NCBI GenBank assembly: GCA_964425915.1
Contig: CAYROO010000008.1
Coordinates: 1 to 64,000 of the forward strand
Source: Polycyclovorans sp964425915
GTDB lineage: Bacteria; Pseudomonadota; Gammaproteobacteria; Nevskiales; Nevskiaceae
Direction: 5' to 3'
DNA length: 64,000 nt
The notes beneath the pieces were generated by a model. It was not told the origin of the DNA. It saw only the letters and a program-made list of their open reading frames with translations, and searched no databases. Position numbers and translations under genes: made by a program. How positions within the stretch are numbered: position 1 is the stretch's first letter; each line of letters starts with the position of its first letter. Shown one piece after another: positions 34,584-43,081 of the stretch.

Positions 34584-35786
34584 CTACATCACCTCGAACA
34601 GGCCCGCCGCCCCCATGCCGCCGCCGATACACATGGTCACCACCACATAGCGCACGCCGCGCCGGCGGCCCTCGATCAGGGCATGCATCACCATGCGCGC
34701 GCCGGACATCCCGAACGGGTGGCCGATGGCAATGGCACCGCCATTGACGTTGAGGCGATCATCGGGAATCCCCAGACGATCACGGCAGTAGATCACCTGG
34801 CAGGCGAAGGCCTCGTTGAGTTCCCACAGGCCGATGTCGGATACCTTGAGGCCATGCTGCTGCAGCAGACGCGGCACCGCGAAGACCGGGCCGATGCCCA
34901 TTTCATCCGGCGCACAGCCGGCCACCGCCAGTCCCCGATAGCGCCCCAGCGGCGCCAGCCCGCGGCGCTTGGCCTGAGCCCCACTCATCAGGGTGACCAC
35001 CGCGGCACCGTCGGACAGCTGCGAGGCATTGCCGGCGGTGATGTGCTGGCCTTCCTTGACGAAGGCGCCGTTCTTCCACACCGGCTTGAGGCCCTGCAGG
35101 CTTTCGAGGGTGGTGGACGGGCGATTGCCTTCGTCCTGCGACAGCGTGACGGCCTCGTGGCCGGTGGGGTTGCCTTCCTTGTCGAACAGCTGCTTGCGGC
35201 TTTCCAGCGGCACGATCTCGTCATCGAAGCGCCCGGCGGCCTGTGCGGCGGCGGTGCGTTGCTGGCTCTGCAGGCTGTATTCATCCTGCAGCTGCCGCGA
35301 GATGTTGTAGCGCTCCGCCACCACCTCGGCGGTTTCGATCATCTGGATGTAGGCCTTGGGCTGGGCCGCCATAACCGCCTCGGAGGCGAAGCGATAGGTG
35401 TTCTTATGCTTGTTCTGCACCAGCGAGATGGACTCCAGCCCGCCCGCGATGACGATGTCCTGCTCGCCGGTGAGGATGGCCTTGGCGCCGATGCCGATGC
35501 TCATCAGGCCGGAAGCGCACTGCCGGTCCAGGGTCATGCCGGGCACGGTGTCCGGCAGGCCGCCGGTGTAGGCGCAGAGGCGCCCGAGATTGTAGGCCTG
35601 CGTGCCCTGCTGCGCGGCACAGCCGAGGATGACGTCGTCGACCTCGCCCGGATCAATCCCGGCGCGCGCCACCGCGGCACGCACCACATGACCGCCGAGT
35701 ACTGGCGCTTCGGTGTCGTTGAAGGCGCCGCGATAGGCCTTGCCAATCGGGGTGCGGGCAACGGAGACAATGACGGCGTCGTTCAT
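34584..35786 (-). CDS. Acetyl-CoA acyltransferase (thiolase), FadA6-like position
   Basis: A 400-residue degradative thiolase that cleaves 3-ketoacyl-CoA. The nucleophile Cys is in LDRQCASGLMS, the catalytic His in NVNGGAIAIGHPFG and the second Cys in MCIGGGMGAAG. The ATG at 35786 (MNDAVIVSVARTPIG) was preferred to the longer frame to 35855. It is the final gene of the FadE/IpdF/MaoC/thiolase series. In Mycobacterium the same neighbourhood holds FadE30-IpdF-FadA6 for C/D-ring degradation, so a FadA6 role is plausible, though the sequence alone does not separate thiolase subtypes. Confidence 0.88.
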   Translation of the reverse strand: MNDAVIVSVARTPIGKAYRGAFNDTEAPVLGGHVVRAAVARAGIDPGEVDDVILGCAAQQGTQAYNLGRLCAYTGGLPDTVPGMTLDRQCASGLMSIGIGAKAILTGEQDIVIAGGLESISLVQNKHKNTYRFASEAVMAAQPKAYIQMIETAEVVAERYNISRQLQDEYSLQSQQRTAAAQAAGRFDDEIVPLESRKQLFDKEGNPTGHEAVTLSQDEGNRPSTTLESLQGLKPVWKNGAFVKEGQHITAGNASQLSDGAAVVTLMSGAQAKRRGLAPLGRYRGLAVAGCAPDEMGIGPVFAVPRLLQQHGLKVSDIGLWELNEAFACQVIYCRDRLGIPDDRLNVNGGAIAIGHPFGMSGARMVMHALIEGRRRGVRYVVVTMCIGGGMGAAGLFEVM

Positions 35787-35928
35787 GGGAGGGTTCCTTT
35801 GGAACGTGATGGGCGGGTTAGCGCCGTGATAGGTGATTGGCAACATCCGAAACAACGTCGGAAACAGCAGCCCATCTGGCCGTCATGTCCGACGAGATCG
35901 GGCATCCAGTACCGATCGATGTCGCTGG

Positions 35929-35949
35929 ACCCCGGATCGCGTCCGGGGT
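35929..35949. repeat. 8-bp REP-like inverted repeat
   Basis: ACCCCGGA and its reverse complement TCCGGGGT flank TCGCG in the gap of 187 bases between MaoC and thiolase genes. The wider context (CTGGACCCCGGATC... GGGGTGACG) resembles a palindrome common in intergenic DNA of many proteobacteria. The flanking bases show no open frame. It might be an mRNA-processing or stabilising hairpin in a polycistronic transcript. Confidence 0.6.
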
Positions 35950-35973
35950 GACGGGTGAGCGCCCATGACGCCT

Positions 35974-36426
35974 TCAGAAATAGTAGCGCGACAGGGTATC
36001 GGCAATGCAGGCGGGCTTGGCGCCGCCATCAATCTCGACGGTCACACGAATGGTGGCCTGCACGCCGCCGTCCTTGGTGCGCTCGGCGGCGAGCAGCTCG
36101 CCAACGCCGCGGATGCGGCTGCCCACAGGCACCGGCGCCGGGAAACGCACCTTGTCGCAACCGTAGTTGACGCCCATCTTCATCTTCACCTCGACGATCT
36201 GCGGCAGGAAGCGCGACACCAATGACAGGGTGAGATAACCGTGGGCGATGCAAGCCCCAAACGGCCCGTCCTTGGACTTCACCGGATCGACGTGAATCCA
36301 CTGGTGGTCGTCGGTGGCATCGGCAAAGGTGTTGATCCGGTCCTGGGTGATGGTCACCCATTCGCTGGCGCCCAGCGGCTGGCCGACGGCGGCGAGGATG
36401 GCATCGATGGAGTCGAAGGTCTTCAT
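35974..36426 (-). CDS. MaoC-like (R)-specific enoyl-CoA hydratase
   Basis: A 150-residue hot-dog protein. The MaoC active-site signature is ITQDRINTFADATDDHQWIHVDP, containing the Asp/His pair, followed by GPFGACIAHGYLTLSLVSRFLPQ. It hydrates trans-2-enoyl-CoA. It lies five bases after the IpdF-like gene, so hydration and dehydrogenation enzymes are encoded together. The length fits a single-domain hydratase. Confidence 0.9.
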   Translation of the reverse strand: MKTFDSIDAILAAVGQPLGASEWVTITQDRINTFADATDDHQWIHVDPVKSKDGPFGACIAHGYLTLSLVSRFLPQIVEVKMKMGVNYGCDKVRFPAPVPVGSRIRGVGELLAAERTKDGGVQATIRVTVEIDGGAKPACIADTLSRYYF

Positions 36427-36431
36427 GGCGA

Positions 36432-37223
36432 TCAGGCTCGTTGGCTGGATGCGGAAATGACTTCGCCCACCAGATAGGAGGCATAGTCGGAGGCGAGAAA
36501 CACCATCACATTGGCAATCTCGAAAGCCTCGGCACCGCGGCCGAAGGCCTCGCGGCTGGCCAGTTCGTTGAGCAGGGCTTCCGGCGCGCTCTTGCGCAGG
36601 TGGTCATGGAAGACGATGGAGGGCGACACCGCGTTGATGCGAATCCCGTACTCAGCTGCCTCCAGTCCCGAGCAGCGCGTCAATGCCATCACACCAGCCT
36701 TGGCGGCGGCATAGTGGGCCTGATCCTTCTGCGCGCGCCAGCCCAGCACCGAGGCATTGTTGACGATGGCGCCGCGACCGCGCGGCTGCATGCGCTTGAG
36801 CATGGCGCGGGTCATGCGGAAGGTGCCGGTGAGGGTCACGTCCAGCACCTTGAGCCACTCCTCGTCCGTCATGTCGACCACGCGCTTGCTGCCGCCGAGC
36901 CCGGCATTGTTGATGAGGATGTCGACCCCCCCCAGTTGGCTTTCGGCGGTCTCCACCAGCGCCTGCACCTCATCCTCGACGGTGACATTGCAAACCTGGC
37001 CGATCACCTGGCGATCGGGAAACTGCGTCGCCAGCGTCGCCGCCGCTTCGGCGGTGCGGCGCGGGTGCATGTCCGACAGCACCAGGCCACGCGCGCCCTC
37101 TTCCAGGCAGCGTTTGGCGGCCGCAAAGCCAATGCCGCCCCCGGCCGCAGCCGTGATCAGCACGGATTTACCGTTGAGCAGCCCGTGCGCGGGGACTTCG
37201 GCAGGTGGTGGAACGGCTGTCAT
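36432..37223 (-). CDS. ipdF: IpdF-like SDR, hydroxyacyl-CoA dehydrogenase of steroid ring degradation
   Basis: A 263-residue SDR. The cofactor loop is TAAAGGGIGFAAAKR, then NNAG in ILINNAGLGG, and catalytic Ser and Tyr-x3-Lys in NNASVLGWRAQKDQAHYAAAK. It matches the pattern I remember for mycobacterial IpdF (Rv3559c), including VLGWRAQ, AGVMALTRCS, EAAEYGIRINAVSPSI, EAFGR and FLASDYASYLVGEV. IpdF oxidises a beta-hydroxyacyl-CoA during degradation of the last steroid rings. ATGA overlap with the fused acyl-CoA dehydrogenase gene upstream. Confidence 0.82.
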   Translation of the reverse strand: MTAVPPPAEVPAHGLLNGKSVLITAAAGGGIGFAAAKRCLEEGARGLVLSDMHPRRTAEAAATLATQFPDRQVIGQVCNVTVEDEVQALVETAESQLGGVDILINNAGLGGSKRVVDMTDEEWLKVLDVTLTGTFRMTRAMLKRMQPRGRGAIVNNASVLGWRAQKDQAHYAAAKAGVMALTRCSGLEAAEYGIRINAVSPSIVFHDHLRKSAPEALLNELASREAFGRGAEAFEIANVMVFLASDYASYLVGEVISASSQRA

Positions 37224-39535
37224 GCGGTGATCCTGGGTTCGCGCGGCATGCCCAGCCCGCGTTCGGAAATGAGGTTGAGCTGAATCTCGTTGGTACCGGC
37301 GTAGATGGTGTCGGCACGCGAGAAGAAGAACAGCTGCTGCAGGGGCCGCAGCAATGGATCATCACTGACCACATCGCCGTCGGCGCCGAGGATATCCATC
37401 GCCAGCTTGCCGAGATCGCGGTGCCAGTTGGACCAGTAGTACTTGTAGATCAGCGCTTCACGCTGCAGCCCCAGCCCTTCGTTGCCAAGCGTACGCAGGG
37501 CGTTGTAGCGCATCACCCGCAAGCCGCTCCAGGCTTGGGCAATGCGGGCCCGGATGGCAGGGTCCTGATCAGCCCCATAGCGGCGCGCTGCCTCGATCAC
37601 TCGCGCCAACTCATGGCTGAAGTGCATCTGCTGGCCGAGGGTGGACACCCCGCGCTCGATCTCCAGCAAGCCCATGGCCACCTTCCAGCCCTCGCCCGGC
37701 GCACCGATGACGTTATTCGGCTCGACCCGGACCTGGTCGAAGAACACCTCGTTGAACTCGCAGCCGCCGCTCATCTGGCGGATGGGTCGAATCTCGATGC
37801 CCGCCTCGGTCAGCGGCAACACCACAAAGATCAGCCCCTTGTTGCCCTTGCTGCCGGGCTCGCAACGCGCCAAGACAAAAACCCAGTCCGACTCGTGTGC
37901 CAGCGAGGTCCAGATCTTCTGCCCGGTGATGCGCCAGCCGCCATCCGGCTCCGGCTCGGCGCGCGTCTGCACATTGGCCAGGTCCGAGCCGGCGCCCGGC
38001 TCCGAATAGCCCTGCGCCCAGAAGCAGGTGCCTTGCAGGATCGGCGGCAGCAGGCGCGCTTGCTGCTCGGGCGTGCCGTACTCGATGATGGCCGGGCCGA
38101 TCAGGCCTTCGCCGATGTGGCCCATGCGGCCGGGGCCACCGGCACGGGCGTACTCCTCGTGGAAGATGACCTGGCGGTCAATGCTCAGCCCGCGGCCACC
38201 GGCATGGCGCGGCCAACCCACGCCCACCCAGCCGCCACCGGCCATTTCCTGCTCCCAGGCTTTGCGCAGGGCCGGATCGGCCTGTTCATCACCCGGGCCG
38301 CCACGGTGTCGCAGCGCGGCGAAGCGACCGTCGAGGTGGCGGGTCATCCAGTCCGCCACTTCCTGACGAAAGTCGGCGAGCGGCTCGTCCGCCGCCGGCG
38401 GCTCGGACACCGGCTCGGCACGGTCCAGCAAGGCCGCAGCAATTTCCCCACGGGCGACATCGGCGCTGCCCAGCCAGTGACTGGCGGCCTGGGCCCGCTT
38501 GAAATAGAGCTGGGGATCGTACTCCCAGGTGAAGCCGACGCCACCGTGCAGCTGGATCGCCTCCTGCGCACAGAAGAAGGCGGTGTCGGCCGCCAGCAAG
38601 CGCGCCATGGCGCACTCGCGGGCCAGTCGTGCCGGCGACGGATGATGAGCCGCAAATGCGGCGGCGCCGTAGACCGCAGAGCGCAGCGCCTCGATCCGCA
38701 CCATCATGTCTGCGCAGCGATGCTTGACCGCCTGGAACCCGCCCACCGGCCGACCGAACTGCTTGCGCGTAGCGGTGTAGGCCACAGTGAGATCCAGGCA
38801 CTGCTGGGCGCTGCCGAGCTGCTCCGCAGCGAGGTAGAGACGCGCCATCGCCAGCGCCACCTCCCGGCCTTCGCGGGCGCGCAAGGGGTCGTCCAGCCGC
38901 AGACGGACGGGCGTGTCATCGAAGACCAGGTTACTCAGGGGACGCGTCGCATCCCAGGTCGGTGCGGCGGTCCGCGTCAGGCCAGCGGCATCACTCGCCA
39001 CCAGGAACACGCCCTCGCGGCCATCGTCCGTCGCCGCAGACACGATCAGTGCATCAGCGCCTGCGGCATGCATGACATGGGCCTGGCGGCCGGACAGGCG
39101 CCAGCCCTCTGCCGTTTGATGGGCGCTTGCCGTCGGGGCGGTTGCCGTGGCGATGGGCATGGCCAGCCCCAGACGCAAGGACCCGGCAGCGATCTCCGGC
39201 AGCAGGGTGGCGCGCGCGGCGTCACTGCCCAGCGCCTGGATCAGCGGCACCGCAACCGCCACGGTGGTGAAGAAGGGTGCACACAGCAGATGGCGCCCCG
39301 CTTGTTCCTGCACCAGCACCAGCGCCAGGGGTCCGAGGCCGAGTCCGCCATCGGCTTCGTCAATGTCGATACCGCACCAGCCCAGCTCAGCACCGATGCG
39401 CTGCCAAACGGCCTCGTCGTATCCCAGCGGCAGCGCCTGATGCCGGCGCACGGCGGCACTGTCGCTGACATCGGCGAGAAAGGTTTCGGCAGCGTCGCGG
39501 ACCAGACACTGCTCTTCAGTCAGGGTGAGATTCAT
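37220..39535 (-). CDS. Fused acyl-CoA dehydrogenase (two ACAD domains)
   Basis: A 771-residue flavoprotein made of two acyl-CoA dehydrogenase domains. Domain 1 (about 1-375) carries RKQFGRPVGGFQAVKHRCADM and QLHGGVGFTWEYDPQLYFKRA. Domain 2 (about 385-771) carries YSEPGAGSDLANVQTRAE and a C-terminal SRADTIYAGTNEIQLNLI. Steroid acyl-CoA dehydrogenases often work as alpha2beta2 pairs of separate FadE proteins; this chain appears to be such a pair joined head to tail. The adjacent ipdF-like gene (4-base overlap) mirrors the FadE30-IpdF order in Mycobacterium. Confidence 0.88.
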   Translation of the reverse strand: MNLTLTEEQCLVRDAAETFLADVSDSAAVRRHQALPLGYDEAVWQRIGAELGWCGIDIDEADGGLGLGPLALVLVQEQAGRHLLCAPFFTTVAVAVPLIQALGSDAARATLLPEIAAGSLRLGLAMPIATATAPTASAHQTAEGWRLSGRQAHVMHAAGADALIVSAATDDGREGVFLVASDAAGLTRTAAPTWDATRPLSNLVFDDTPVRLRLDDPLRAREGREVALAMARLYLAAEQLGSAQQCLDLTVAYTATRKQFGRPVGGFQAVKHRCADMMVRIEALRSAVYGAAAFAAHHPSPARLARECAMARLLAADTAFFCAQEAIQLHGGVGFTWEYDPQLYFKRAQAASHWLGSADVARGEIAAALLDRAEPVSEPPAADEPLADFRQEVADWMTRHLDGRFAALRHRGGPGDEQADPALRKAWEQEMAGGGWVGVGWPRHAGGRGLSIDRQVIFHEEYARAGGPGRMGHIGEGLIGPAIIEYGTPEQQARLLPPILQGTCFWAQGYSEPGAGSDLANVQTRAEPEPDGGWRITGQKIWTSLAHESDWVFVLARCEPGSKGNKGLIFVVLPLTEAGIEIRPIRQMSGGCEFNEVFFDQVRVEPNNVIGAPGEGWKVAMGLLEIERGVSTLGQQMHFSHELARVIEAARRYGADQDPAIRARIAQAWSGLRVMRYNALRTLGNEGLGLQREALIYKYYWSNWHRDLGKLAMDILGADGDVVSDDPLLRPLQQLFFFSRADTIYAGTNEIQLNLISERGLGMPREPRITA

Positions 39536-39692
39536 GATCGGATTATCGGAAGACCCCCGTCCGGCCTCTTCATCCGATGGGGTGATTGGGCACCCACAGG
39601 CCGCCTTTCGTCATGCCGGCCTTTCCATATGGCGGATGACATGACTGCGCCATCGCGCGCGTGTTACAAACCGCCCCTTGGGATCATCTGCC

Positions 39693-41771
39693 ATGCCAAA
39701 GATCGTTCAACTTTTCCCCGAAAGGGGCGCTGGAGAGACAGGGACGTCGGTTGCGATTGCACCCGGCCAGCTGCTGGCGTCGGTATTGCATGAGCCCCTG
39801 AAGCAGATGTTGGTATCGGCCGACGACGTCCTGTTCGATTGGGCCAAACAGGCCCATGGCGACGATGCCCACCAATGCTTTGCGTATATGCGGCGCCTGC
39901 GGGTCGACCGCGAGGCGGTGCAGTCCCGATTTGACGCGCTGTTGCGCGAGCCGCCAGGTAGCCCGGCGCCGGAACCCGGGCTCGACTTTGACCTGGAGGC
40001 ACTGAGCCTGCAGGACGACGAGGTGCTCGAAGTCGACATCGCAGTGGGTAACATGGGGAACCGCGGGCGCGACTACGCGCTGGAGACCCTCGGCGAGCTC
40101 GACCGCCGCGCGCGCTGGGCGCAGGACCACGGTCAATTCGTACCCGGACTGGACGGCTTGCAGCCGCCCGCGGTGTGTCGCGCCTTCGCGGAATCGCTGC
40201 AGATCTCCGAGCCCCCCATCGCCATGCGCCTGGTGATGTTGAAGCTGTTCGAGCGCGCCGTCCTGCCGGTGCTGCCGCGCGCCTACATGGCGCTCAACAA
40301 GGCGCTTGCCGATGCCGGCATCGGACTCGCCGAGCCGCCGCGCAGCGCGCCCACGACGCCCGCCGGCGGGCAGGCGCCGGGGGGCGCTTCGGCCCTCGGC
40401 GCCGACCGCAGCGGCACCCCGGCCGGCGCCGTCGGCGCGGGTGATCAGCATCCCCTGTTCGGATCGGCGGGCGTCGCTCAGGCCCCGAGCGCGAGCGAGG
40501 CCCCCGGTGCCTCGCTGTTCCCCGGTCTCGGACTGAGCGGTGGCGGTTTTGGTTGGTTGCCACCGCAGCAGGCCGCGCGCATCGCCGCGGAGTCTCGGTT
40601 GGCGCATGAGCTGGGGCAGCTGCTGTCGATTCAGGGCCTGCCGCAGGCACCCACGCCGTTGTCCCAGCGACTCGACGTGGTGAATCGGCTGTTCAGTGGC
40701 GTACGTGACGACCCGATGGTGCGTCCCGAACTGCGACCGGCACTCGATGCGCTCCGCTACCCACTGCTGAAAGCGGCCCTCGGCGACGATTCATTGCTCA
40801 CCGATGCGGCTCACCCGCTGCGGCGGCTGGTGGACGACGCCGCAGTCCTCGCCACCGCCCGTAACAGTCCACTGGATGAACTCCACGAGGTGCTCGCCGA
40901 GCTGGTGCAGGTGGCGCTGCTGCGCCTGTCACCGACGGCTGAGAGCGCCCGCGAGGGCCTGCAGACCGGGCAGACGCTGCCCGATGCCCGCCTGAAGGCG
41001 CTGGATGCGCAGTTGCAGGAGTCCCGGCAGCACCGCCGTCGTCGCCTGATCGAACGCGCGCGCGACAACGCCCGACAAGTGCTGGCCGATGCCCTGCCCG
41101 CCGATGGCAATCTGGCGCCCGAAGCGGAAGCCTTTGTTGAAGACGACCTGTTGCCGCTGCTGGCGCTGGCCGATCTCAATTTCGGTCGCGAGAATCGGGC
41201 CTACCACGACGCCGTGTCGGTGGGCACCGCATGGATCCAGGGCTATTGCAATGCCCCGCTGTCCGCTGCGGAGGTCGTCCACCTGGTGGCCCAGCTCGAC
41301 CGCGCCCTCGCCTGGGCCCAATATCCCCAGGCCCGCCGCCAACGCGGACTGGAAACCGCGCGATCCCTGCTGCAGGGGCACCCCACTGCCAGCCTGGCCC
41401 GCGACGTCATTGGCGAGCCGGAGGCCGCAGGCGATGTATCGCCCGGGCTGGAAGCGGAGGCGGCGTCGACACCTGGCGCGGCGCCCGATCCTGCCAGCGC
41501 CGCTGCCGAATCGTCTGCTGTGGCGCCAGCCGCAGTGGTCGCCGCGCCGGCACTGAGCTTGCGGCGACCGCCGCACCAGCGGCTGCAGGTGGGCAGCTAT
41601 GCCGCGGTCTATGACAAGGCCAGCGACCAGACCCGTTGGCTGCGTCTCTCTCAGCGATCTGCATCCGCCAGAATGCTGGTATTTACTGACTTTTGCGAGG
41701 AAGTCACGGTGCGCGTGCACTGCGCCGACTTCGACAATGACGTCGAGGCCGGCCGTAGCCGGTTGCTCTAG
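39693..41771 (+). CDS. DUF1631 family protein
   Basis: A 692-residue cytosolic protein of the DUF1631 family, helical and Gln/Leu-rich. The conserved C-terminal end (LQVGSYAAVYDKASDQTRWLRLSQ ... DFCEEV) resembles a PilZ-like beta-module, and a Pro/Ala-rich linker precedes it. A second low-complexity insert lies near residues 215-275. I chose the ATG at 39693 (MPKIVQLFPERG). Function unknown; some DUF1631 proteins have been linked to cyclic-di-GMP or surface behaviour, which I cannot confirm here. The 157 bases before it hold no gene. Confidence 0.8.
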   Translation: MPKIVQLFPERGAGETGTSVAIAPGQLLASVLHEPLKQMLVSADDVLFDWAKQAHGDDAHQCFAYMRRLRVDREAVQSRFDALLREPPGSPAPEPGLDFDLEALSLQDDEVLEVDIAVGNMGNRGRDYALETLGELDRRARWAQDHGQFVPGLDGLQPPAVCRAFAESLQISEPPIAMRLVMLKLFERAVLPVLPRAYMALNKALADAGIGLAEPPRSAPTTPAGGQAPGGASALGADRSGTPAGAVGAGDQHPLFGSAGVAQAPSASEAPGASLFPGLGLSGGGFGWLPPQQAARIAAESRLAHELGQLLSIQGLPQAPTPLSQRLDVVNRLFSGVRDDPMVRPELRPALDALRYPLLKAALGDDSLLTDAAHPLRRLVDDAAVLATARNSPLDELHEVLAELVQVALLRLSPTAESAREGLQTGQTLPDARLKALDAQLQESRQHRRRRLIERARDNARQVLADALPADGNLAPEAEAFVEDDLLPLLALADLNFGRENRAYHDAVSVGTAWIQGYCNAPLSAAEVVHLVAQLDRALAWAQYPQARRQRGLETARSLLQGHPTASLARDVIGEPEAAGDVSPGLEAEAASTPGAAPDPASAAAESSAVAPAAVVAAPALSLRRPPHQRLQVGSYAAVYDKASDQTRWLRLSQRSASARMLVFTDFCEEVTVRVHCADFDNDVEAGRSRLL

Positions 41772-41779
41772 GCCTCCGC

Positions 41780-41808
41780 AAAAAAAGCGCCGGGGTAAAC
41801 CCCGGCGC
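41780..41808 (-). terminator. Rho-independent terminator after the thiolase gene
   Basis: A 9-bp GC stem (GCGCCGGGG at 41787-41795 with 41800-41808) and four-base loop are followed on the minus strand by seven T residues (41780-41786). It terminates the leftward thiolase gene ending at 41831 and sits in the gap facing the convergent DUF1631 gene. On the plus strand only a weak T content follows. Confidence 0.85.
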
Positions 41809-41830
41809 CTTAACTGACTGGCCGTCGGCC

Positions 41831-43018
41831 TCAGACCTTCTCGAACACCACGGCGATGCCCTGGCCGCCGCCGATGCACATCGTCGCCAGGCCATAGCGC
41901 CCACCTACGCGGTGCAGCTCGTGCACGGCCTTGGTGGCGATGATGACGCCGGTCGCCCCCACCGGGTGCCCGAGGGAAATACCGGAGCCGTTGGGGTTGA
42001 CCTTCTCCGGGTCGAAGCCGAGCTCGCGGGTGACGGCGCAGGCCTGGGCCGCGAAGGCTTCGTTGGACTCGATGACATCGAAGTCCGCCACCTTCAGCCC
42101 GGTACGCTTGAGCACCGCCTGCGTGGCGGGCACCGGGCCGATCCCCATGATCTCGGGGGACACGCCGGCATGGGCGTACCCCACCACCCGCGCCAGCGGC
42201 TTCAGGTTGTGGGCCTTCACGGCGGCGGCGGTCGCCAGCACCATGGCCGCGGCGCCGTCATTGATACCCGAGGCGTTTCCGGCGGTGACCAGGCCATCCT
42301 TCTTGAACACCGGCTTCATCTTGGCCAGTTGTTCCACGGTAACCTCACCGCGCACGTGTTCGTCCACCTCGAACACCATCGTCCCCTTGCGGGTGGCGAT
42401 CTCCACCGGTACCAACTGGCCGTTGAAGCGCCCTTCGGCGATGGCGCGCGCGGCACGGCGCTGGCTCTCCACCGCCAGCGCATCCTGCATCTCCCGAGTG
42501 ATGCCGAAGCGCTCGGCGACGTTCTCGGCGGTCACCCCCATGTGGATGCGCTGGAACGGGTCGTGCAGTACACCGGTCGTGTAGTCCAGCATCTGGGTAT
42601 CGCCCATGCGGGCACCCCAGCGGGCAGAGGGCAGCAGGTAGGGCCCGCGGCTCATCGATTCGGCGCCAGCCGCCACGCCGATCTCGGCATCGCCCAGCAT
42701 CAGCCCCTGTGCCACTGACACAATCGCCTGCAGCCCGGAACCACACAGGCGGTTGACGTTGAACGCCGGCGTTTCCTTGGGGATGCCGGCCTGCATCGCG
42801 GCGACACGGCTGAGGTAGGCATCGCGCGGCTCGGTGGGGATGACCGTGCCCATGGCGACGGTGCCCACCTGCTCTGCCGCGACGCCGGCGCGGCTGATCG
42901 CCGCGCGGATCGGCGTGGTGGCCAGGTCGGCCAGTGGCACGTCCTTGAGACCGCCACCGAAGCTGCCGATGGCGGTGCGCACGGCGCTGACGACAAAGAG
43001 TTCCTGTGTGTTGCTCAT
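41831..43018 (-). CDS. Acetyl-CoA C-acetyltransferase / beta-ketothiolase
   Basis: A 395-residue thiolase of the AtoB/PhaA/BktB group. The nucleophile is in VNRLCGSGLQA, the His in NPNGSGISLGHPVG and the second Cys in TMCIGGGQGIA. GAGGG precedes the ATG, and a strong terminator follows the stop. It lies 63 bases downstream of icmF, so it may cleave or form beta-ketoacyl-CoAs in the same branched-chain or butyrate/isobutyrate interconversion route. Confidence 0.93.
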   Translation of the reverse strand: MSNTQELFVVSAVRTAIGSFGGGLKDVPLADLATTPIRAAISRAGVAAEQVGTVAMGTVIPTEPRDAYLSRVAAMQAGIPKETPAFNVNRLCGSGLQAIVSVAQGLMLGDAEIGVAAGAESMSRGPYLLPSARWGARMGDTQMLDYTTGVLHDPFQRIHMGVTAENVAERFGITREMQDALAVESQRRAARAIAEGRFNGQLVPVEIATRKGTMVFEVDEHVRGEVTVEQLAKMKPVFKKDGLVTAGNASGINDGAAAMVLATAAAVKAHNLKPLARVVGYAHAGVSPEIMGIGPVPATQAVLKRTGLKVADFDVIESNEAFAAQACAVTRELGFDPEKVNPNGSGISLGHPVGATGVIIATKAVHELHRVGGRYGLATMCIGGGQGIAVVFEKV

Positions 43019-43081
43019 AACCAGCCCTCATCAGTGTGAATCGGTTGCCCTCACGGGAGGGCGGGGGCGCACGATACGCGC

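Noticed and set aside
37205..39793. 862-codon plus-strand open frame opposite the fused acyl-CoA dehydrogenase
   Set aside because: Antisense shadow: no domain, biased composition, while the opposite strand has full ACAD motifs.
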